Part shown: one piece after another, positions 16,387-25,089 of the stretch
How positions within the stretch are numbered: the first letter of the stretch is position 1
How the letters are laid out: each line of letters starts with the position of its first letter
Source of the DNA: Hyphomicrobiales bacterium
GTDB lineage: Bacteria; Pseudomonadota; Alphaproteobacteria; Rhizobiales; Methyloligellaceae
NCBI GenBank assembly: GCA_021775555.1
Contig: JAJFHP010000061.1
Location: 1-37,119 of the forward strand
Reading direction: 5' to 3'
Length of the DNA: 37,119 nt
The notes under the pieces: model-generated
What the model saw: the letters and a program-made list of their open reading frames with translations, nothing else
Told to the model about the DNA's origin: nothing
The model's database searches: none
Position numbers and translations under genes: made by a program

Positions 16387-16878
16387 ATGCGAGCATGGCA
16401 CTCCCATATCCCTGTTGTCGCGATGCTTCTCGTATCGGCGCTATTCTGCCTTTTGCAGGGAGCTGATGCAGCCGTGTCTGCGGAAACCGTGAAGACGAGC
16501 CGTGTATTCGTACCCGCGCCGCCCAAGGGCAAGGGGGACAAGTGCGTTGCCGATACTGACTATATGCGCCGCTACCATATGACGATGCTCGATCATCAGC
16601 GCGACGACACTGTGCATGAAGGCCTCCGCACGAAACAGTTCTCTTTGAAGGAATGTATTGCCTGCCATGCAGTGAAGGGGCCCGATGCCCAGCCCCTCAC
16701 CATCAAGAGTCTCAAGCATTTCTGCCGAGGCTGCCATGACTATGCAGCTGTGAAGATTGATTGTTTTGAATGCCATGCATCACGCCCTGAACCAGGCAAG
16801 AAGGCTGGGCTTCCAGCCAACCATGACGAGAAGGCATTGAGTACACTCGCGGGATATCTGGGGGACAAGCGTCAATGA
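16387..16878 (+). CDS. dsrJ: DsrJ, periplasmic triheme cytochrome c of DsrMKJOP
   Basis: DsrJ is the periplasmic triheme subunit of the Dsr membrane complex. The 163-residue protein has an N-terminal hydrophobic signal or anchor (HIPVVAMLLVSALFCLLQG). It has three CxxCH motifs: CIACH (90-94), CRGCH (113-117) and CFECH (126-130). Cys53 (GDKCVAD) matches the position of the unusual distal cysteine heme ligand known in DsrJ. I chose the ATG at 16387, just after dsrL; the upstream in-frame start at 16312 lies inside dsrL. The stop overlaps the dsrO start as ATGA. Confidence 0.95.
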   Translation: MRAWHSHIPVVAMLLVSALFCLLQGADAAVSAETVKTSRVFVPAPPKGKGDKCVADTDYMRRYHMTMLDHQRDDTVHEGLRTKQFSLKECIACHAVKGPDAQPLTIKSLKHFCRGCHDYAAVKIDCFECHASRPEPGKKAGLPANHDEKALSTLAGYLGDKRQ

Positions 16879-17651
16879 CAATGGCCCGGGCATCAGCCAA
16901 TCAGAAGCCTGACAAGGCTTATCCTGATCGCCGCGATATGTTGCGCGGGCTTGCGGCTGGTATTGGCCTCACCATTGCGCCCGGCGTGACCCTCTATGCG
17001 CTCGGCGGTGCCGCCGAAGCCAAAGCTCCAGGTGATCGGGTAACGTCCAAAGTGCGCTGGGGCATGCTGATCGATGTCAACGAATGCGCAGACGGCTGCA
17101 CGGAATGCGTAACCGCCTGCTCGAAAGAAAACGGTTGGGCAGATACGGGAAATCCCCGGACCGACGCGCAATGGATTCGCAAGGTCACAGTCAGTGATCC
17201 CAAGACCGGGGCTACGCAGTCACTGCCGATGATGTGCCAGCATTGTGCTGAACCTCCTTGCGTCGACGTCTGCCCGACAGGAGCTTCCTTCAAGCGCGCA
17301 GACGGTATCGTTCTGGTCGACAAGCATATTTGCATTGGCTGCCGCTATTGCATGCTGGCCTGCCCATACGGCGCACGCTCCTTCATCCATGAACCTCTGG
17401 AGGACCAGAAACCCCATGCCCCGCGCGGCAAGGGCACCGTCGAAAGCTGTACCCTGTGCGTGCACCGGGTTGACGAAGACCGCGCTCCGGCCTGTGTCGA
17501 AGCCTGCCCGGCAGAAGACGGCGGCGCCATGCTGTTCGGCGACCTGAATGACCCGGCAAGCGAGATTTCAAAGCGCATTGCCAAATATGCAACCCGGCAG
17601 ATACGCGATGACCTGGGGACGGACCCCGGGGTGCGCTACCAGAACCTGTAA
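16875..17651 (+). CDS. dsrO: DsrO, periplasmic ferredoxin-like subunit of DsrMKJOP
   Basis: DsrO is a periplasmic iron-sulfur protein of the DmsB/PhsB type linking DsrJ and DsrP. The 258-residue protein has a Tat signal (DRRDMLRGLAAGIGLTIAP). Four-cysteine clusters follow: CADGCTECVTAC near 75-86, CQHCAEPPCVDVCPTG near 121-136, CIGCRYCMLACPYG near 153-166 and CTLCVHRV with CVEACPAE near 192-215. Translation is probably coupled to dsrJ by the 4-bp ATGA overlap. Length and motifs are normal for the family. Confidence 0.95.
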   Translation: MTMARASANQKPDKAYPDRRDMLRGLAAGIGLTIAPGVTLYALGGAAEAKAPGDRVTSKVRWGMLIDVNECADGCTECVTACSKENGWADTGNPRTDAQWIRKVTVSDPKTGATQSLPMMCQHCAEPPCVDVCPTGASFKRADGIVLVDKHICIGCRYCMLACPYGARSFIHEPLEDQKPHAPRGKGTVESCTLCVHRVDEDRAPACVEACPAEDGGAMLFGDLNDPASEISKRIAKYATRQIRDDLGTDPGVRYQNL

Positions 17652-17667
17652 GGAATTGAGCAAAGAG

Positions 17668-18891
17668 ATGGCGCGGATTGTTTACAAGGAGATCGGAGGC
17701 GGAGTGGGCTTTTTTGGCCTGTTTGCCCTGCTCGCGCTGTTCATTCTCACCGGGCTCGCAAGCGCCTGGTATATGGAGCATCACGGTCACATCGTCACTG
17801 GCATGACCAACCAGATCGTCTGGGGCACCCCGCATGTATTTGCCGTCTTTCTGATTGTCACCGCTTCAGGCGTTCTCAATATTGCCTCAGTCGGATCGGT
17901 ATTCGGACGAACACCTTACAAGCCGATGGCACGGCTTTCGGGTCTGCTGGCGATTGCCTTCCTCATTGGCGGGCTGGCGGTATTGGTGCTGGACCTGGGA
18001 CGGCCAGAACGCTTGATCGTCGCCATGACAACCTACAATTTCAAATCAATCTTTGCCTGGAACATTATTCTCTATACCGGATTTATTGTCGTGGTCGCCG
18101 CCTATCTGTTTGTTCAAATGGAGCGCACCATGAACGGATATATCGGTGCACTCGGCTGGTTTGCATTCATTTGGAGGCTGGTGCTTACAACGGGTACAGG
18201 CTCGATCTTCGGCTGGCTTGTCGCGCGCCAGGCCTATGACGCGGCGGTGATGGCTCCCCTGTTCATCGCCATGTCGCTATCGTTTGGCCTCTCTGCCTTT
18301 CTCCTCGTGATACTGACCGCCTATGGCTTCAGCGGACGCCCGCTCGGGGACCAGATCCTGAACCGCCTGGGACGGCTGCTTGGAATTTTTGTAGCAGTGG
18401 TGCTCTATTTCACGGCCCTTCAGCATCTCACCAATCTCTATGCCTCTGAGCATGCCGGCGTGGAACGGTTTTTCCTGCTGGAGGGCGGGGTTTACACACA
18501 ATTATTCTGGATTGTTCAGGTCTTTCTCGGCGGCCTCGTACCACTCGCGCTTCTGTATGCTCCGCAAATTGGCGCGACGCGCAAACGCATCACCCTTGCA
18601 TCAGCCCTGGTCATCATCGGCGGCCTGGCCCAGATTTACGTGATCATCATCGGCGGACAGGCCTACCCCCTTATCCTGTTTCCCGGCATGGAAGTGCAAA
18701 GCAGTTTCTTCGACGGTGTGGTGGGAGTTTATTCTCCCTCCCTGCCCGAGATTGGCCTTGGGGGTGGGGGGGTAGCGCTTGCGCTCGCTATTGGGGTCCT
18801 TGGCATGAAGGTGCTGCGGATCCTCCCTGAAAGCCTGGACGATGCCCTGATTGATCCGCACCACGCGCCCGTGCAGGCGGCGAAGACATGA
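17668..18891 (+). CDS. dsrP: DsrP, NrfD/PsrC-like integral membrane subunit of DsrMKJOP
   Basis: DsrP is the quinone-interacting membrane anchor of the DsrJ/O module. The 407-residue protein has around ten hydrophobic helices and the NrfD-family look, with LDLGRPERLIVAMTTYNFKS in the loop after the early helices. The ATG at 17668 follows an AAGGAATTGAG site 16 bp after dsrO. A longer in-frame reading back to 17548 overlaps dsrO and is rejected. It is the last of the dsrMKLJOP set. Confidence 0.94.
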   Translation: MARIVYKEIGGGVGFFGLFALLALFILTGLASAWYMEHHGHIVTGMTNQIVWGTPHVFAVFLIVTASGVLNIASVGSVFGRTPYKPMARLSGLLAIAFLIGGLAVLVLDLGRPERLIVAMTTYNFKSIFAWNIILYTGFIVVVAAYLFVQMERTMNGYIGALGWFAFIWRLVLTTGTGSIFGWLVARQAYDAAVMAPLFIAMSLSFGLSAFLLVILTAYGFSGRPLGDQILNRLGRLLGIFVAVVLYFTALQHLTNLYASEHAGVERFFLLEGGVYTQLFWIVQVFLGGLVPLALLYAPQIGATRKRITLASALVIIGGLAQIYVIIIGGQAYPLILFPGMEVQSSFFDGVVGVYSPSLPEIGLGGGGVALALAIGVLGMKVLRILPESLDDALIDPHHAPVQAAKT

Positions 18892-18913
18892 GAGTGAACA
18901 GGACACAAATGCC

Positions 18914-19918
18914 ATGACCGACCTCCATCCTTTCGCCCGCTTTGTCGCCATCCTCGGGCGTGGAAAATCGCTGACGCGCTCGCTGACAATCGAAGAAGCG
19001 GAAGAGGCGATGGGCATGATACTGCGCGAAGAAGCGCTGCCGGAACAGCTCGGCGCCTTCATGATGCTTTTGCGCGTTAAGGAGGAAAGCCCGGAAGAAA
19101 TCGCCGGGTTTGTGCGCGCCGCGCGTGCGACGTTCTCTCTCCCGAACAAGGTACCGCAGGTAGACATTGACTGGTCCTCCTATGCCGGCAAGCGCAGACA
19201 GCTTCCCTGGTTCCTCCTCTCGGCACTTCTATTGGCGCGAAACGGCTACCGGATATTCATGCATGGCACCGAAGGGCATACACCCGGGCGTCTCTATACG
19301 CGCGAGACCCTGGAGCTGCTCGGCTTTCCGGCAGCCCAAAACCTCCAGGAAGCAGCTGATCAGATAGGCCGGCATAATCTTGCCTATGTACCGCTTGAAG
19401 TCATCAGCCCGAGGCTCAGATCCCTCATTGATTTGCGGCCGGTTTTCGGTCTGCGCTCGCCGGTGCACACACTTGCGCGCTTGCTCAATCCCTTCGATGC
19501 ACCCTGCATGCTCCAGGGCATTTTCCATCCCGGCTATATGGAGGTTCATCAGGGTGCTGCGATGCTGCTGAAGCAACCGCATATGGCGGTCTTTCGCGGT
19601 GAAGGCGGCGAGATTGAGCGCCGACCCAACAAGCCCTGCGAGGTATGGACGGTCCATAACGGCGAGACGGCTGCGGAACGCTGGCCGCCGATTCTGCCTG
19701 AGCCACGTCGTGCACCGGACGAAGAGATGAATTTCAACGAGTTACGGGCCCTGTGGCAGGGCGAAATCACGAATGACTATGCCGAAGCCACGGTAATCGG
19801 AACACTTGCAATCACGCTCAAGGCGCTTGGCAGCGCGGTGAATATGGAAGAAGCCGAGACGATGGCGCAGACCCTCTGGCAGGACAGGGACAGGGACCAG
19901 TTCCTGGAAGTGGCGTAA
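18914..19918 (+). CDS. TrpD2/YbiB-like (anthranilate phosphoribosyltransferase-related) protein
   Basis: The 334-residue protein resembles the TrpD/YbiB superfamily. The N-terminal helical domain reads SLTIEEAEEAMGMILREEALPEQLGAFMMLLR-like sequence, followed by a nucleoside-phosphorylase-type domain. Where true anthranilate phosphoribosyltransferases have the GTGGD motif that binds PRPP, this protein has HGTEGHTPGR near 117-126, so it is unlikely to be tryptophan biosynthetic. YbiB-type members have been linked to nucleic-acid binding. I chose the ATG at 18914, 22 bp after dsrP; a longer start at 18851 overlaps dsrP. Only 4 bp separate it from dsrN, so it is transcribed with the dsr genes. 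Its role there is unknown. Confidence 0.8.
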   Translation: MTDLHPFARFVAILGRGKSLTRSLTIEEAEEAMGMILREEALPEQLGAFMMLLRVKEESPEEIAGFVRAARATFSLPNKVPQVDIDWSSYAGKRRQLPWFLLSALLLARNGYRIFMHGTEGHTPGRLYTRETLELLGFPAAQNLQEAADQIGRHNLAYVPLEVISPRLRSLIDLRPVFGLRSPVHTLARLLNPFDAPCMLQGIFHPGYMEVHQGAAMLLKQPHMAVFRGEGGEIERRPNKPCEVWTVHNGETAAERWPPILPEPRRAPDEEMNFNELRALWQGEITNDYAEATVIGTLAITLKALGSAVNMEEAETMAQTLWQDRDRDQFLEVA

Positions 19919-19922
19919 ATCG

Positions 19923-21338
19923 ATGTCACATATTTATCTATCAGCAGCTCACAAGTCCTCTGGCAAAACCAGCATTGCCATCGGACTGTTGGCGGCGTTC
20001 GCAGAACGCGGCGTGTCAGTCCAGCCCTTCAAGAAGGGTCCGGATTATATCGACCCGATGTGGCTGAAGCGCGCAGCTGGCCGTCCTTGCTACAATCTTG
20101 ACTACAACACCCAAAGTGACGCTGAAATCCGCACGCTGTTCGAGCGGCATGCGAACGGGGCCAGCTTTGCGCTCATCGAAGGCAACAAGGGCCTGTATGA
20201 CGGGCTGGATACGGAAGGCCGGGACTGCAATGCGGCTCTGGCCAAGCTCCTGCAAACACCCGTCATTCTGGTATTGGACACCGAGGGCATAACCCGCGGG
20301 CTTGTTCCACTCGTCCTGGGGTACCAGGCGTTCGACATGGAAGTGAACATAGAAGGCATCATCCTGAACCGGGTCGCCAGCCCCCGTCACGAAGACAAGC
20401 TACGCGCCTCGCTGGAATATTACACGGACGTGCCAATTTTTGGCGCTGTCGGCCGACACAAGGAGCTGATTGTCACCGAGCGTCATCTCGGTCTGATGAC
20501 GCCGTGTGAGTGGCGTGAATATGACAGCAAAATTGAATGCCTGAAAAAGGCCGTTACCGGGGGCGTCGATCTGGACCGGCTTGCTGATACAGCCGGAAAT
20601 GCTTCCCCGCCAAATAAGATTGGATCTAGGCGCACGCGCGGAACGCATGCGGATGTTCGCCTTGGTATTGCCCGCGATGCAGCCTTCAATTTCTATTATG
20701 CGGACGATCTTGAAGCGCTTGAGAAAGCCGGTGCGGAACTGGTTTTCTTCAACACGCTCCGGGATGAAAGGCTACCTGAAGTTGATGGCTTGTTTCTCGG
20801 CGGTGGCTTTCCGGAAACACAGATGGCCGCACTTGAGGCCAATAAAGGCCTGAGGAACGAAATCCGCCTGGCCGCAGCGAATGGCCTGCCCATCTACGCG
20901 GAATGCGGCGGGATGATGTATCTCTGCCGGACGATTTCGTGGCACGACAAGCGCCATGAAATGGTTGGCGCCATTCCCTTCGACGCAGCGATGCACGACA
21001 AGCCGCAAGGCCGCGGACTGGTGCGGCTTGAGGAAACAGGGGCGTTGCCCTGGCCTTTGCGGGCCAGTGGCAGAACCCGCGCGCAATTTTCTGCCCATGA
21101 ATTTCATTATGCCTCTCTGGAGAATGGTCCGGACGACGTGGTCTGTGCCTATCATGTGATGCGCGGGCAAGGCATTGATGGGAGCCGTGACGGCATTGTG
21201 ACAGGAAATCTGGTTGCGAATTTCTGTCACTTGAGAGACACGGACATGAACCACTGGGCAGAGAGGTTCGTGGCGTTTATCCGCGCCTGTCGCAACAGTC
21301 AGGAAGCCAGCCTATCGCTGGATTCTGCAGTATGCTGA
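19923..21338 (+). CDS. dsrN: DsrN, cobyrinic acid a,c-diamide synthase-like siroheme amidase
   Basis: DsrN is thought to amidate siroheme to the siro-amide used by DsrAB. The 471-residue protein has the CbiA/CobB layout. An N-terminal P-loop-like ATPase domain opens SAAHKSSGKTSIAIGLLAA, with KKGPDYIDPMWL and EGNKGLYDGLD as family motifs. The C-terminal class I glutamine amidotransferase-like domain has YAECGGMMYL (nucleophile Cys328) and a histidine-containing end (NFCHLRDTDMNHW). A cobalamin-pathway CbiA is the alternative, but the position at the end of the dsr operon and absence of cob genes favour DsrN. Confidence 0.9.
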   Translation: MSHIYLSAAHKSSGKTSIAIGLLAAFAERGVSVQPFKKGPDYIDPMWLKRAAGRPCYNLDYNTQSDAEIRTLFERHANGASFALIEGNKGLYDGLDTEGRDCNAALAKLLQTPVILVLDTEGITRGLVPLVLGYQAFDMEVNIEGIILNRVASPRHEDKLRASLEYYTDVPIFGAVGRHKELIVTERHLGLMTPCEWREYDSKIECLKKAVTGGVDLDRLADTAGNASPPNKIGSRRTRGTHADVRLGIARDAAFNFYYADDLEALEKAGAELVFFNTLRDERLPEVDGLFLGGGFPETQMAALEANKGLRNEIRLAAANGLPIYAECGGMMYLCRTISWHDKRHEMVGAIPFDAAMHDKPQGRGLVRLEETGALPWPLRASGRTRAQFSAHEFHYASLENGPDDVVCAYHVMRGQGIDGSRDGIVTGNLVANFCHLRDTDMNHWAERFVAFIRACRNSQEASLSLDSAVC

Positions 21339-21375
21339 AGGGAGCGATGGCCGCTGGTTACCTGCCTGGGCTCAA

Positions 21376-21389
21376 TTGACAAGGATCAA
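21376..21389. promoter_or_regulatory. FNR/FixK-like box upstream of the DUF302-like gene
   Basis: TTGAC-AAGG-ATCAA differs at one base from the FNR consensus TTGAT-N4-ATCAA. It lies about 100 bp before the ATG at 21490. An AT-rich -10-like stretch (AGAATAAT, 21407-21414) follows. The same half-sites occur at 23886-23899. Oxygen- or redox-dependent control is inference. Confidence 0.45.
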
Positions 21390-21489
21390 GGCTGTATTGC
21401 GTAATCAGAATAATCTGCCAACCAGGCGCTGTCGCCTTATGCTGGCAGACAGCCTTTAGCCGACAAACAGACATGATCGGTCGTCAGTC

Positions 21490-21987
21490 ATGAAAAAAAT
21501 TCTCTTAGCACTGTGTGCATTTGTCATTGCAGGCGCCTATCTCGCCGGTGATGCCAGCGCGGCTACCGCAGCCGGATACAAGTCCTATATCAAGACCGGA
21601 ACATACGAGGACGTTTTGTTCGAATTGAATAGTGCGATCATCGATCGCGGCCTGGTGGTCGATTATACGGGCCACCTGCAAACGATGCTGGAGCGGACCA
21701 GCGAAGCGGTCGGGAGCGTCACGCCCGGTGGCAGCAAAACGCCTTATATCGAAGCGAAATATCTGCAATTTTGCTCGGCAAAACTGACACATGGAGTGGT
21801 CAGCGCAAACCCACTGAATATCGCCATCTGCCCCTATGTCGTATTTATCTTCGAATTGAAATCTGATCCGGGGAAGATACATGTCGGGTATCGTCGGCCC
21901 ATAGCAGGTCCCTCAAAAGTGTCCCGGAAAGCAATTGCTAAGGTGGAGGCCCTGCTCGACGAAATCACAAAACAGGCTGTTGAATAG
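21490..21987 (+). CDS. Exported DUF302-like protein
   Basis: A 165-residue protein with a clear signal peptide (MKKILLALCAFVIAGAYLAG, cleavage near ASA-AT around residue 25). The mature part resembles DUF302 domains: SYIKTGTYEDVLFELNSAII near the start, then NIAICPYVVFIFELKSDPGKIHVGYR. Two cysteines (FCSAKL and AICPYV) could be redox active in the periplasm. DUF302 proteins are seen with sulfur-oxidation genes, but I know no firm biochemical role. It has its own upstream region with an FNR/FixK-like box and shares a terminator with convergent fccB. A periplasmic role in sulfur metabolism is inference. Confidence 0.8.
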   Translation: MKKILLALCAFVIAGAYLAGDASAATAAGYKSYIKTGTYEDVLFELNSAIIDRGLVVDYTGHLQTMLERTSEAVGSVTPGGSKTPYIEAKYLQFCSAKLTHGVVSANPLNIAICPYVVFIFELKSDPGKIHVGYRRPIAGPSKVSRKAIAKVEALLDEITKQAVE

Positions 21988-22014
21988 CCTGATCTGACGA
22001 GACCAGAGACAAGG

Positions 22015-22044
22015 AAAAAGCCGCCTCTTACGAGGCGGCTTTTT
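22015..22044. terminator. Bidirectional terminator between the DUF302-like gene and fccB
   Basis: A perfect 13-bp inverted repeat (arms 22015-22027 and 22032-22044, core GCCGCCTC/GAGGCGGC) surrounds a TTAC loop. Each arm is flanked by A5 or T5, so it would end transcription from both sides. It lies between two convergent stop codons. Confidence 0.92.
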
Positions 22045-22068
22045 CAGTCTTGGATGTTGAAGCTTGTC

Positions 22069-23340
22069 CTAGCCAAACATATCGGCCGTAATTGCCTTGT
22101 ACCAGCCTTCCGATTCCTCGTAAGTCTGCTTGCGCAAATCGGCACTTTCACCGTTTTTCGAGATGAACTTTGCGGTTGGCTTTATCTTGTCGGGGGCAGC
22201 TTCATATTTCGCCCCGACCTTCACGCCGTCGTTGGCCGCAATCAGGCTCCAGCAGGTATTGGCGTAGCGCGCCGGGAAGACCTTGGAGCCCGACAGTGCA
22301 CCGCGGATCGCGTTAGCCGCGACCTTGGCCTGAGAGTTGGCGGAGAAACCTGATTTCGGCATCGCAGATGCGACCGACGCATCGCCCAGGACATAGATGT
22401 TCTCATCGATTTGGGATTGCATGGTTGCCGGATTGATCGGGCACCAGTCGCCTTTGGTAATGCCGGCAATTTGCGCGATAGCGCCGGCTTTCTGCGCCGG
22501 CACAACACAGGCTGCATCTGCCTTGAAAGTATCGAGGTCTGTCAGGAACTCCATGGTTTCCGGATTCACACGCTTGACGCCGCCGGATACCGACGCAGGA
22601 ATCCATTCGACCATGCCCGGATAATGTTCTTCCCAGCCTGCCATAAACAGGCCCTGCTTGGAGAATTTCTCCTTCGGGTCCAGAACGATAATCTTGGCTT
22701 TCGGATTCCGCTTTTTGAACTGATGGGCGATCATTGAAATCCGCTCATAGGGTCCGGGTGGGCAGCGGAATGGATTGGGCGGGGGCACCATGACAAAAGT
22801 CCCGCCCTGTTTCATATTTTCCACCTGCGCACGAAGCTGCTGCACCTGGGTGCCTGACTTCCACGCGTGTGGCATTACATTTTGCGCTTCAACCGAATAG
22901 CCAGGCACGGAGTCGTATTTTAGATCAATGCCCGGTGCGACAACCAGCCGGTCATAGGAGACCTTGGCGCCCGATCCCAGGGTCACTGTCTTGGCTTTTC
23001 TGTCGACCGTAACGGCCCAGTCGTGGATTACGTTGATCCCGTGCTTGCTGGCGAGGGTATCATAGCCATGGCCGATTGAATCAAACTCCCGGAACCCACC
23101 GAGATAGAGGTTTGAAAAGAAACATGTGTAGTAGCGCTTAGTCGGCTCAATCAGCGTGACATCAATTGCACCCTTCGAATCCTTCGCGATATAGCGCGCA
23201 GCCGTGGCGCCTCCCGCTCCACCGCCGATAACCACCACCCGCGGATTTGCCGCATGTGCAATGAACGGCATGCCGATAATGCTTGCAGCGGTTGCCGCAG
23301 CGGCTGTTGCCGAAAATTGACGCCTCGAAATTTTTTTCAT
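22069..23340 (-). CDS. fccB: FccB, flavoprotein subunit of flavocytochrome c sulfide dehydrogenase
   Basis: FccB oxidises sulfide (or polysulfide) in the periplasm and passes electrons to its cytochrome partner. The 423-residue protein has a Tat signal (SRRQFSATAAAATAAS), then an FAD-binding motif VVVIGGGAGGATAARY. Cys73 in RYYTCFFSN matches the cysteine that covalently binds FAD in this family. Cys193 (FRCPPGPYER) and Cys363 (NTCWSLI) match the redox-active pair. Length and the C-terminal FCSD-type domain fit. A GGGAG site precedes the ATG. fccA lies 57 bp upstream on the same strand. Confidence 0.93.
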   Translation of the reverse strand: MKKISRRQFSATAAAATAASIIGMPFIAHAANPRVVVIGGGAGGATAARYIAKDSKGAIDVTLIEPTKRYYTCFFSNLYLGGFREFDSIGHGYDTLASKHGINVIHDWAVTVDRKAKTVTLGSGAKVSYDRLVVAPGIDLKYDSVPGYSVEAQNVMPHAWKSGTQVQQLRAQVENMKQGGTFVMVPPPNPFRCPPGPYERISMIAHQFKKRNPKAKIIVLDPKEKFSKQGLFMAGWEEHYPGMVEWIPASVSGGVKRVNPETMEFLTDLDTFKADAACVVPAQKAGAIAQIAGITKGDWCPINPATMQSQIDENIYVLGDASVASAMPKSGFSANSQAKVAANAIRGALSGSKVFPARYANTCWSLIAANDGVKVGAKYEAAPDKIKPTAKFISKNGESADLRKQTYEESEGWYKAITADMFG

Positions 23341-23397
23341 GATCCGTCTCCCGTTTCCATTCCCCAGTCTCAGTCTTCAGTAAATTTTTCTCTCATG

Positions 23398-23727
23398 TCA
23401 GTTTTCTGCGGGTTCCAATTTGGTAAAGTAGGCGGCCAGCGCCTTCATCTCCTTTTCACCCAGATTGCTCGTGACCAACTGCATTGCCTTATTTTCCCGC
23501 TCCCGGGCCTTGTAGGATTTCAGAACGGCTATAAATGAGGCTTCATCCCATCCGATGATGGGCGGTATGCCTTCCCCGGCACCTGAGAGCTGGTGGCATG
23601 TGACGCATTCCGCTGAGAGATATTCGCCATATTCGGCGTCCTCTGCGTTGGCAGCTGCCTGCGAAACAGCGAAAAGGGCGAGCATCGAAATGAGGACTCT
23701 ATGGAGCAGCTCTTTCACGGCAGGCAT
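23398..23727 (-). CDS. fccA: Monoheme cytochrome c subunit of flavocytochrome c (FccA-like)
   Basis: A 109-residue exported c-type cytochrome with a signal peptide (to about residue 27, ending AANAED) and a single CVTCH heme motif at 41-45. Methionines in the C-terminal half are candidates for the distal ligand. It sits directly before fccB, so it is the probable electron acceptor of the flavoprotein. Purple sulfur bacterial FccA is diheme; this one is monoheme, as in other sulfur oxidisers. AAGGGGAA upstream of the ATG is a good ribosome site. Confidence 0.88.
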   Translation of the reverse strand: MPAVKELLHRVLISMLALFAVSQAAANAEDAEYGEYLSAECVTCHQLSGAGEGIPPIIGWDEASFIAVLKSYKARERENKAMQLVTSNLGEKEMKALAAYFTKLEPAEN

Positions 23728-24098
23728 TTCCCCTTACATATCTTAATATATCATATTTTGAATATATTTTATCCCAAAACAAGGTCACCAATGGCAATGC
23801 GACGCGATATTTTTCTGTATTTTTGGCGATAAACGACTGAATTTTTCTTATTAATCCATAATGATGAGAGAATTAATCTGCTGCCTTGACCTCGATCAAG
23901 TGCCGGCTCCGCCAATAAAATATCTGATCAGCACCGGAGATTACTGACGGCCAACGCTTTTCAATCAGTATAGCCATGGAGCATGATGCCCGAGGCAAAG
24001 CATTCAGGAATTCATATATGAACTTTCGTATCCTTACGATTTACGATATGGTCCAGAATGGCAGGAAAAGAGGTCGGATTTACCCCAAGGAAGAACCC
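23728..24098. promoter_or_regulatory. Intergenic control region between fccA and the first soxW-like gene
   Basis: No convincing gene is seen in these 371 bp between divergent genes. The fccA-proximal part holds an AT-rich imperfect inverted repeat (23746-23767; left arm ATATATCA, right arm TGAATATAT). The middle has an FNR/FixK-like box, TTGAC-CTCG-ATCAA (23886-23899), with a -10-like TAAAAT at 23916-23921. Nearer the soxW-like gene is a perfect palindrome TTCATATATGAA (24011-24022). Functions are inferred from sequence only. Confidence 0.5.
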
Positions 24099-24722
24099 AT
24101 GACTTTTACCCGGCGTGATGTATGCGGTTTGCTCGCACTTTCAGGAGCTGCATCGGTTGCTCCTTCGGTACTCAATGCAGCAGGTGGCGAAACCGCGGTA
24201 GGAGACAATGGTCTGTTTGCCCAGGACTGGTTCCTGGAATCATTTTTTGACCTTTCCGATGATCATGCTGAGTTGGCTGCTAAAAATAAAAACCTCGCGA
24301 TATTATTTGAGCAGCGCGGGTGCCCCTACTGCCGTGAATTGCACCGGGTGAATTTTGCCCGCAAGGAAATCCTCTCATACCTCAACAAGCATTTCGGAGT
24401 CCTGCAAATCGATCTTTGGGGCAGCCGGTCGGTTACCGGTTTCGATGGTCAAAAGCTTGAGGAACGTGCCTTTGCACAAAAGTCCAGGGTCGTATTTACA
24501 CCGACGATGGTCTTTTTTCCCAGGGACGCAAGTGGCGTGAAGGGAAAGAGCATCGCCGATGCCGAAATTTTCAGAATGCCCGGCTATTTCAAGCCGTTTC
24601 ATTTCATTTCCATGCTCGAATTCGTCAATGAGGGGCATTACCGCACAGAAAATTTCCAGCGCTTTCTGCAGGGCAGGTTTGCAAAGCTGAAAGAACAGGG
24701 CATTAACCCCGATATCTGGTAG
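24099..24722 (+). CDS. SoxW-like periplasmic thioredoxin (first copy)
   Basis: A 207-residue exported thioredoxin-fold protein. The N-terminus MTFTRRDVCGLLALSG resembles a Tat signal. The active site is EQRGCPYCRELH (Cys75, Cys78), followed by LQIDLWGS and the cis-proline region VVFTPTMVFFPRD. SoxW-type thioredoxins are thought to keep Sox proteins reduced. I chose the ATG at 24099 because of the AAGGAAG site upstream; a longer reading to 23976 adds 41 residues without a signal. It is paralogous to the gene at 25225, with the same EQRGCxYC active site and LWG motif. Confidence 0.85.
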   Translation: MTFTRRDVCGLLALSGAASVAPSVLNAAGGETAVGDNGLFAQDWFLESFFDLSDDHAELAAKNKNLAILFEQRGCPYCRELHRVNFARKEILSYLNKHFGVLQIDLWGSRSVTGFDGQKLEERAFAQKSRVVFTPTMVFFPRDASGVKGKSIADAEIFRMPGYFKPFHFISMLEFVNEGHYRTENFQRFLQGRFAKLKEQGINPDIW

Positions 24723-24808
24723 CTGCTGGCACCCGCCACCTTCATTTGTTTTCCAACGGCCGCACTGCGCGATACCCTGACATCCGGCTTTTTTTAAATT
24801 GCCAAATT

Positions 24809-25015
24809 TCAGCTTGGCTTGCCCTCATGCGGCAGGAATTCTGCCGACGCAACAACGGCATCATGTAATATTTCGTCCGTCAGCATCCGCGTCATCGTGG
24901 CGACCGCGTCTACCGGATAGTCCGGCGATTTCACATCACCAAATTTGCCGGCGGCAACCAGTTCAGCCGCCGCCTCGATGCATGAGCCAATCAGAATCGC
25001 TCGTCTGTTGTCCAT
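24809..25015 (-). CDS. Small protein of unknown function (68 aa)
   Basis: I do not recognise this protein. It has 68 residues, one cysteine near the start (IGSCIEAAAELVAAG) and a helical, acidic middle (PVDAVATMTRMLTDEILHDA). It has no membrane segment. A GGAGCATAGAGA stretch before the ATG is an acceptable ribosome site, and it lies alone on the minus strand between two soxW-like genes, with no better frame there. It may be genuine but could be chance. Confidence 0.5.
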   Translation of the reverse strand: MDNRRAILIGSCIEAAAELVAAGKFGDVKSPDYPVDAVATMTRMLTDEILHDAVVASAEFLPHEGKPS

Positions 25016-25089
25016 TTCTCTATGCTCCGTCTTTCACGTGAATGGTGAAGTTTGATTGAAGCAGCGTACAGCGTCCGCCGGCCGGCGAT

